From contig JAAYPU010000361.1 in NCBI GenBank assembly GCA_012519645.1, positions 1 to 9,716 on the forward strand: DNA of 9,716 nt. The letters are read 5' to 3'. This DNA comes from Clostridiales bacterium. Lineage in GTDB: Bacteria > Bacillota > Clostridia > Peptostreptococcales > JAAYPU01. This document shows, one piece after another, positions 5,745 through 9,716 of this stretch (the stretch's first letter is position 1; every line of letters begins with the position of its first letter). The position numbers were made by a program, and so were the translations under genes. The notes beneath the pieces are model-generated. The model made no database searches, had not been told where the DNA came from, and saw only the letters and a program-made list of their open reading frames with translations.

Positions 5745-8243
5745 ATGCGTAAAGTACTTTCATTTGTACTGGTACTTTCATTAGTACTCGGCAGCTTTGG
5801 TTTCGCATTTGCAGCACCTGCAGATGTACAAGGAACAAAGAATGAAATAGCTGTAGAAGTATTAATGGCTCTTGACATTATTAATGGTTATGAAGATGGA
5901 ACTTACAGACCGGATAATATCGTTACAAGAGCAGAAATGGCAAAAATATTAATAGCAGCTTCCGGCTATGGCGACATAGTAAACGAAGCTAAAAGCAACT
6001 TCAGTGATATGGCTGGTCACTGGGCAGACAAATATGTTGCATATGCAGCAAGCTTAGGACTGGTAAATGGTTATCCAGACGGAACATTCAAACCAAACCA
6101 GACAGTAACTTATGCAGAAGCAGCAACAATGATGGTCAGAGCATTAGGCTATACAGATGTTGCATTGGCAGGAACATGGCCGGCAAACTATGTAACTAAG
6201 GCTATGGTATTAGGTCTGTTTGACAAAGTGTCAACAAAAGTTGGCGGAGCAAGCAGAGGCGATATCGCTCAAATGACATTTGCATTATTAGATGAAGATT
6301 TCGGAAAAGTAGACAAAGATAACATTTGGGTACCGGATGCCAACGGCGACACAATGCTTAAGAGATTAGGCGCTGTTCTGGTAAATGATTATCTTGTAAC
6401 ACCTGGCGACAATACATCATCTAAATCTTATATCGACTTGACAGATTATGTAGGTCAAGTAGTAGACCTTTACAAAGAATCAAAAGGTGACGAAAAGTTC
6501 ATCTGCGTTACAAAAGTTGAATCTGATGTTATCAAAGGCGAATATGTATTAGCTGATAACGTTATAAAAGGCTTCAACGGAACAGAATACAAATTAACAA
6601 CTACATCAGCTGCACTTAGCGGTACTGCTATTTATGTAAATGGCGTTAACAAAGCAGGCGCAACTCTTGGTGCATTAGCAGGAAGAGCTGTAACAGTAGC
6701 TGGTACTTTAAGTGGTGTGAACTTTACTCCTGCAACTATCGCAGGTTGGGTTCCGGCATTAATTCAAAAAGTTGATGCTTCCGATCTTTACAACGTAGAA
6801 GACGTATTGGATGGCTATTCAGATTTATTCGGATATAAAGTTCCGAGAACAAGCACTAAAGCTATCAACTATAACAAGATGAGAATCTCCGGTGCAGTTA
6901 CTCAATTAGCTGACATCGAAAAAGATGACTTGGTTCTTGTTTACACAGACGCTTCTACTCCTGCAGAAATAGTTAAATTAGTAGTTGCAAGACAAGTAAT
7001 CGAAGGTAAAGTAACTAAGATTACTTCAGGACCTCCAAGAGTTTATATCGATGATGTAGCATACAAATTGGCACCTGCTATTGATGGAGCAAAAGCAATT
7101 GGAAGCTATAAATTAGGCGAAACAATTACAGCTTATGCTTATACAGATCAATTAGGTACACAATTAGTTGACTTCAAAGTTAAAGAAGTAGCTACAGCCG
7201 GCAACTATGCAATGGTTATCGGAACTTCAGTTGGTAATGAAGACTATGGTATTTTACCAAAAATCAAATTATTAACTAAATCCGGTGAAATCATTAACTT
7301 CCCAATCAATAAAACAGCAAAATTTGCTTCCGGTTCAGCAGCAGAAGTTAACTTGACTTATGTTACTACAGGAAGTATAAGAACAGTAACAGATGTTGCA
7401 GTAGCAGCAGTAGCACCGCAAACAATCGTAAGATATGCAACTAATTCTTCCGGCGAAATCACTAAGATAGTAGCTGAAGCATATACTTCAAATACTTATA
7501 ACTACAGCAGTGTTACTAACAGATTAAACAATGATACATTGAAATTAGCTTCTAACGTTGTTATTTTCAGTTATAATTCTACTGATGTAGACAAATCCAA
7601 GCTGGTTACAACTGCAGACCTGATTAACAATGGAAGTACATTCACTGTATATATCGCTAAAAATGGAGATGGCGAAGTTGTAGCAGCAGCAGTTGACTCA
7701 CTTAAAGCAGCTGATGACATTTACGGCGTTGTTACTTCCTTCGGTAAAGTATTAGATTCAGATAACAACGAAGTATTTGAAATTAACATGCTTGTTAACG
7801 GAGAAGCTAAGACTTACCTGACAGATACAAGTGTTTCTGCAGTATCCAATTCATCATTATACCTTGTTAAATTAGAAGGTGGTAAGATAACAAGTGGACT
7901 CGGTAAAAGTGTTGCAACTAAGTCAGCATATCAAATCAGAACTGAAGCAGCAATCATTAATGATGTTGACAGAGATGCTAAACTTGTAGATATCGGCGGA
8001 ACAGCTTATCTGTACAACGATAATACAACAACAGTTTATGTAGCATCCTTCAAAACAAATGGAAGCTTCGATAAATGGGTTAAAGCATCATCAATCAATA
8101 CAGCACTCAGAAATAACGCATACGCAGTAGCATATGACCTGTACAATGATGATGATATCAAGGGAACTAATCCAAGAGACGTATATGATACAATATTTGT
8201 AATCAACGCAGCAGATGTAGCTAAAACTGGATTCCCTAACTAA
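5745..8243 (+). CDS. Secreted SLH-domain surface (S-layer type) protein
   Basis: This is an 832-residue exported protein. The signal peptide (residues 1 to about 23: MRK, hydrophobic core, GFAFA|AP) is followed by SLH motifs. SLH1 spans about 30-75, with NGYEDGTYRPDNIVTRAE including the canonical TRAE. SLH2 spans about 86-136 (FSDMAGHWADKYVAYA, NGYPDGTFKP, with VTYAEA in place of TRAE). A weaker SLH3 spans about 144-185 (ASRGD). SLH domains anchor proteins non-covalently to secondary wall polymers. Residues about 190-832 match nothing I recognise. They are rich in Thr, Val, Ala and Lys, with only one cysteine noticed (FICVTK), as in S-layer proteins. ATG 5745 is chosen for its AAAGGAGG at 9-nt spacing and immediate signal peptide; TTG 5679 would prepend 22 polar residues. 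Two consensus promoters and a strong terminator suggest a monocistronic, highly expressed gene. S-layer subunit versus another SLH surface protein cannot be decided. Confidence 0.93.
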   Translation: MRKVLSFVLVLSLVLGSFGFAFAAPADVQGTKNEIAVEVLMALDIINGYEDGTYRPDNIVTRAEMAKILIAASGYGDIVNEAKSNFSDMAGHWADKYVAYAASLGLVNGYPDGTFKPNQTVTYAEAATMMVRALGYTDVALAGTWPANYVTKAMVLGLFDKVSTKVGGASRGDIAQMTFALLDEDFGKVDKDNIWVPDANGDTMLKRLGAVLVNDYLVTPGDNTSSKSYIDLTDYVGQVVDLYKESKGDEKFICVTKVESDVIKGEYVLADNVIKGFNGTEYKLTTTSAALSGTAIYVNGVNKAGATLGALAGRAVTVAGTLSGVNFTPATIAGWVPALIQKVDASDLYNVEDVLDGYSDLFGYKVPRTSTKAINYNKMRISGAVTQLADIEKDDLVLVYTDASTPAEIVKLVVARQVIEGKVTKITSGPPRVYIDDVAYKLAPAIDGAKAIGSYKLGETITAYAYTDQLGTQLVDFKVKEVATAGNYAMVIGTSVGNEDYGILPKIKLLTKSGEIINFPINKTAKFASGSAAEVNLTYVTTGSIRTVTDVAVAAVAPQTIVRYATNSSGEITKIVAEAYTSNTYNYSSVTNRLNNDTLKLASNVVIFSYNSTDVDKSKLVTTADLINNGSTFTVYIAKNGDGEVVAAAVDSLKAADDIYGVVTSFGKVLDSDNNEVFEINMLVNGEAKTYLTDTSVSAVSNSSLYLVKLEGGKITSGLGKSVATKSAYQIRTEAAIINDVDRDAKLVDIGGTAYLYNDNTTTVYVASFKTNGSFDKWVKASSINTALRNNAYAVAYDLYNDDDIKGTNPRDVYDTIFVINAADVAKTGFPN

Positions 8244-8262
8244 TATCTGAAATTACAGATTT

Positions 8263-8296
8263 AAAACCAACGGCTATGCCGTTGGTTTTTTCTTTT
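8263..8296 (+). terminator. Rho-independent terminator of the SLH gene
   Basis: AAAACCAACGGC (8263-8274), loop TAT, GCCGTTGGTTTT (8278-8289), a perfect 12-bp stem running into a T-rich tract to 8296. It lies 20 nt after the stop codon and should isolate the SLH gene from the next gene. Confidence 0.92.
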
Positions 8297-8325
8297 GCAT
8301 TTATATTACATTTTCCTTCCTCCTC

Positions 8326-8354
8326 TTGACTAGTTCAAATCATAGAGATACAAT
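8326..8354 (+). promoter_or_regulatory. Sigma-A promoter of the TolC-family gene
   Basis: TTGACT (8326-8331), 17-bp spacer, TACAAT (8349-8354). The start would be near 8361, leaving a short leader with a small GACC/GGTC hairpin before GGAGG (8384-8388). Confidence 0.75.
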
Positions 8355-8395
8355 GAAAACAGACCCGACTCATCGGTCAGTTTGGAGGAATACAT

Positions 8396-9529
8396 ATGAA
8401 TAAGAAAAGAATATTTTTGATATTAATATTGAGTTTAATGGTTATTGCCGGTGGTATTATTGCTTCGGCTAATGAAAAAATTATCAATAGCATGGACTTT
8501 CAGGGAGAAGAGATCCGACTCAGCTTAGAGGATGCACTGGAACGCGCCTTGGCAGAAAGCAGCGCGGGAAAGACAATTAAATGGAACATGCAAAAGGCTA
8601 AAATAGCTTATGATAATAATTATGATTTAGCCAGAACGTTAAGGACAATTGAGAATGAAACAAACAGGGACGCAATGATTTTTAAACTGATGGGCGATTT
8701 TGCCAAAAGTCAGATGGATAAGAACTATCAGGCAGAGCTGAATAATCTTAAGACTCAGGTTAAACAGCAGTATTTCGGACTGTTGCAAGCCCGGGACAAT
8801 ATGAAAATAAACGAAGATAATATAAAGGTTGTTGAAAAGCTTTATAAAGATACGCAGACGAAATTTAAACTGGGAATGGCTGCAAAACAGGAGCTTTTGA
8901 CAGCAGAATATAATTACCTGAAAGCGCAGACAGATTATGAAGCAGCTGTGAATATATATAAGAAAGCAAAAATGGGATTCAATGTTTTTATGGGCTTTGA
9001 TGTTATGCAGGAGATTACTTTAACAGATACACTCACCGAAGTTAAAACAACGGAAATAGAAATTGCCGATGCAGTTTCGAGAGCATTGATCAACAGAAAC
9101 GAGGTTGCAGGTGCAGAGTATTCGAAAGAAATACAGAGGCTGACATTTGAGAAAATAAGCACAAGATATCTTTCAGATACCAAAACCCATATAGATCAGA
9201 AGGTTGCCTATGAAACGGCACAAAATGACTATGAGAATGTATTTAAATTAATTGAGATGGATGTAAGAAGCAAGTATTTAACTATGACAGAGAAAAAGCA
9301 TGCTGTAGAAGCAGGCAGAAAAGCTGTTGAAAGCGCAGAAGAAGGCTTAAGATTAGTACAGCTTACCTATGACGCCGGCATGGCTGTCCTGACTGATGTG
9401 CAGGAAGTCCAGACGCGCGTGCTGCAATCCAGGCTGGGTCTTTCTAAAGCGATTTTAGATTATAACCTTGCTGTAGATGATTTTGTGGATAGTATGGGAG
9501 TAGGGCGTGTTACAATACCGATTATGTAA
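8396..9529 (+). CDS. TolC-family (outer membrane efflux protein-like) coiled-coil protein
   Basis: This is a 377-residue exported protein. Residues 1 to about 25 are a signal peptide (MNKKR, hydrophobic stretch, ASA|NE). SLEDALERALAES (about 43-55) is the usual start of the TolC/OEP family. The family's repeated helix pattern is clear twice: LYKDTQTKFKLGMAAKQELL followed by the AEYNYLKAQTDY helix (about 149-190), and LTYDAGMAVLTDVQEVQTRV followed by SRLGLSKAILDYNLAVDDF (about 323-363). The segments where TolC has membrane beta strands look missing or very short (about 85-105 and 253-275), and total length is below the usual 420-490. In a Gram-positive cell it may act as a wall-spanning or envelope coiled coil; partner exporter genes would lie outside the window. 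GGAGG at 8384-8388 is 7 nt from ATG 8396. It has its own promoter and is separated from the SLH gene by a terminator. Confidence 0.85.
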   Translation: MNKKRIFLILILSLMVIAGGIIASANEKIINSMDFQGEEIRLSLEDALERALAESSAGKTIKWNMQKAKIAYDNNYDLARTLRTIENETNRDAMIFKLMGDFAKSQMDKNYQAELNNLKTQVKQQYFGLLQARDNMKINEDNIKVVEKLYKDTQTKFKLGMAAKQELLTAEYNYLKAQTDYEAAVNIYKKAKMGFNVFMGFDVMQEITLTDTLTEVKTTEIEIADAVSRALINRNEVAGAEYSKEIQRLTFEKISTRYLSDTKTHIDQKVAYETAQNDYENVFKLIEMDVRSKYLTMTEKKHAVEAGRKAVESAEEGLRLVQLTYDAGMAVLTDVQEVQTRVLQSRLGLSKAILDYNLAVDDFVDSMGVGRVTIPIM

Positions 9530-9540
9530 TCGGTATTGTA
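9511..9540. repeat. Palindrome across the TolC-family stop codon
   Basis: TACAATACCGATTA (9511-9524), a 2-nt centre TG, and the exact complement TAATCGGTATTGTA (9527-9540). The TAA stop is at 9527-9529. As after pyrG, it is not followed by a T-run and leads straight into phased heptamers. Confidence 0.85.
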
Positions 9541-9545
9541 ATTTA

Positions 9546-9580
9546 AGATTTATGAATTAAGATTTAAGATTTTAGGTAGG
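9546..9580. repeat. Phased heptamer arm of the type 2 module after the TolC-family gene
   Basis: Five 7-bp steps: AGATTTA, TGAATTA, AGATTTA, AGATTTT, AGGTAGG. The AGATTTA unit is the reverse complement, in another phase, of the ATCTTAA unit in the right arm of copy A (971-1012). The last unit overlaps the hairpin stem that follows. Confidence 0.6.
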
Positions 9581-9610
9581 GATTTTGTTAAACAAAATCC
9601 CTGCTTTTTA
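9578..9610 (+). terminator. Probable rho-independent terminator of the TolC-family gene
   Basis: AGGGATTTTGT (9578-9588), loop TAA, ACAAAATCCCT (9592-9602), a perfect 11-bp stem followed by GCTTTTTA. The tail matches the TGCTTTTT after the pyrG hairpin. Confidence 0.75.
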
Positions 9611-9621
9611 TTTAAAGAGAT

Positions 9622-9716
9622 GTCATCGCGAGCAGCGAAGCAATTTAACCCTTGCAATGTCATCGCGAGCAGCGAAGCAATTTAACCCTTGCAATGTCAT
9701 CGCGAGGAGCGAAAGC
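9622..9716. repeat. Tandem 37-bp REP array, running off the window
   Basis: Units start at 9622, 9659 and 9696 with GTCATCGCGAGCAGCGAAGC; the first two are identical over 37 bp. Each contains TTGCAAT near its end, and the next unit begins directly. The third unit has GAGGAGCGAAAGC and is cut by the window edge. It is related to the single copy at 5056-5088. Confidence 0.85.

Noticed and set aside
9622..9716. 37-bp repeats considered as a CRISPR array
   Set aside because: The units are directly contiguous with no variable spacers and match a dispersed REP sequence at 5056-5088.

Overview
The window is AT-rich with every gene on the + strand, strong GGAGG-type ribosome binding sites and consensus sigma-A-type promoters. 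Together with a DUF1934 (YwiB-like) gene, an S41 protease with a peptidoglycan-binding tail, an SLH-domain surface protein and a TolC-family protein, this points to a low-GC Gram-positive anaerobe, most likely class Clostridia. The genus cannot be read from this sequence.

Layout. (1) 2-890: D-alanine--D-alanine ligase, cut by the window edge at its 5' end and carrying a one-base frameshift near 280-290. (2) 1030-1485: DUF1934 protein whose last residues are encoded by a heptamer repeat. (3) 1764-3185: secreted carboxy-terminal processing protease. (4) 3370-4971: CTP synthase pyrG. (5) 5745-8243: large secreted SLH-domain (S-layer type) protein behind two consensus promoters, ending in a textbook terminator. 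(6) 8396-9529: TolC-family coiled-coil protein with its own consensus promoter. Three of the products act in the envelope (protease, SLH protein, TolC-like protein), and Ddl supplies its peptidoglycan precursor; pyrG is housekeeping.

The unusual content lies between the genes. Almost every gap except 8244-8395 is filled by composite repeats. Type 1 (903-1012, 1520-1703, 5112-5265, 5413-5520; degenerate at 3239-3358) has a left arm of phased 7-bp repeats ending in AGTTAAN, then, exactly 10 nt from the start of AGTTAA, a perfect AATTTG-containing hairpin, then a right arm of phased 7-bp repeats. Only in 1520-1703 are the two arms clearly complementary; elsewhere different right arms follow very similar left arms. 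Type 2 (after pyrG and after the TolC-like gene) starts with a perfect palindrome over the stop codon, then five heptamers, an 11-bp hairpin, TGCTTTTT, and a GTCATCGCGAG-type REP sequence. A 37-bp tandem array of that REP sequence runs off the right edge.

Read on the appropriate strand, nearly all the heptamer families fit AG(A/T)NNNN, although their four variable bases differ from locus to locus. This constant-period, variable-unit pattern coupled to a conserved hairpin is the best candidate here for something undescribed. It could be a non-autonomous hairpin element moved by a REP-type (Y1/HUH) transposase with repeat expansion at its edges, but no transposase is encoded in the window, so that mechanism is inference.
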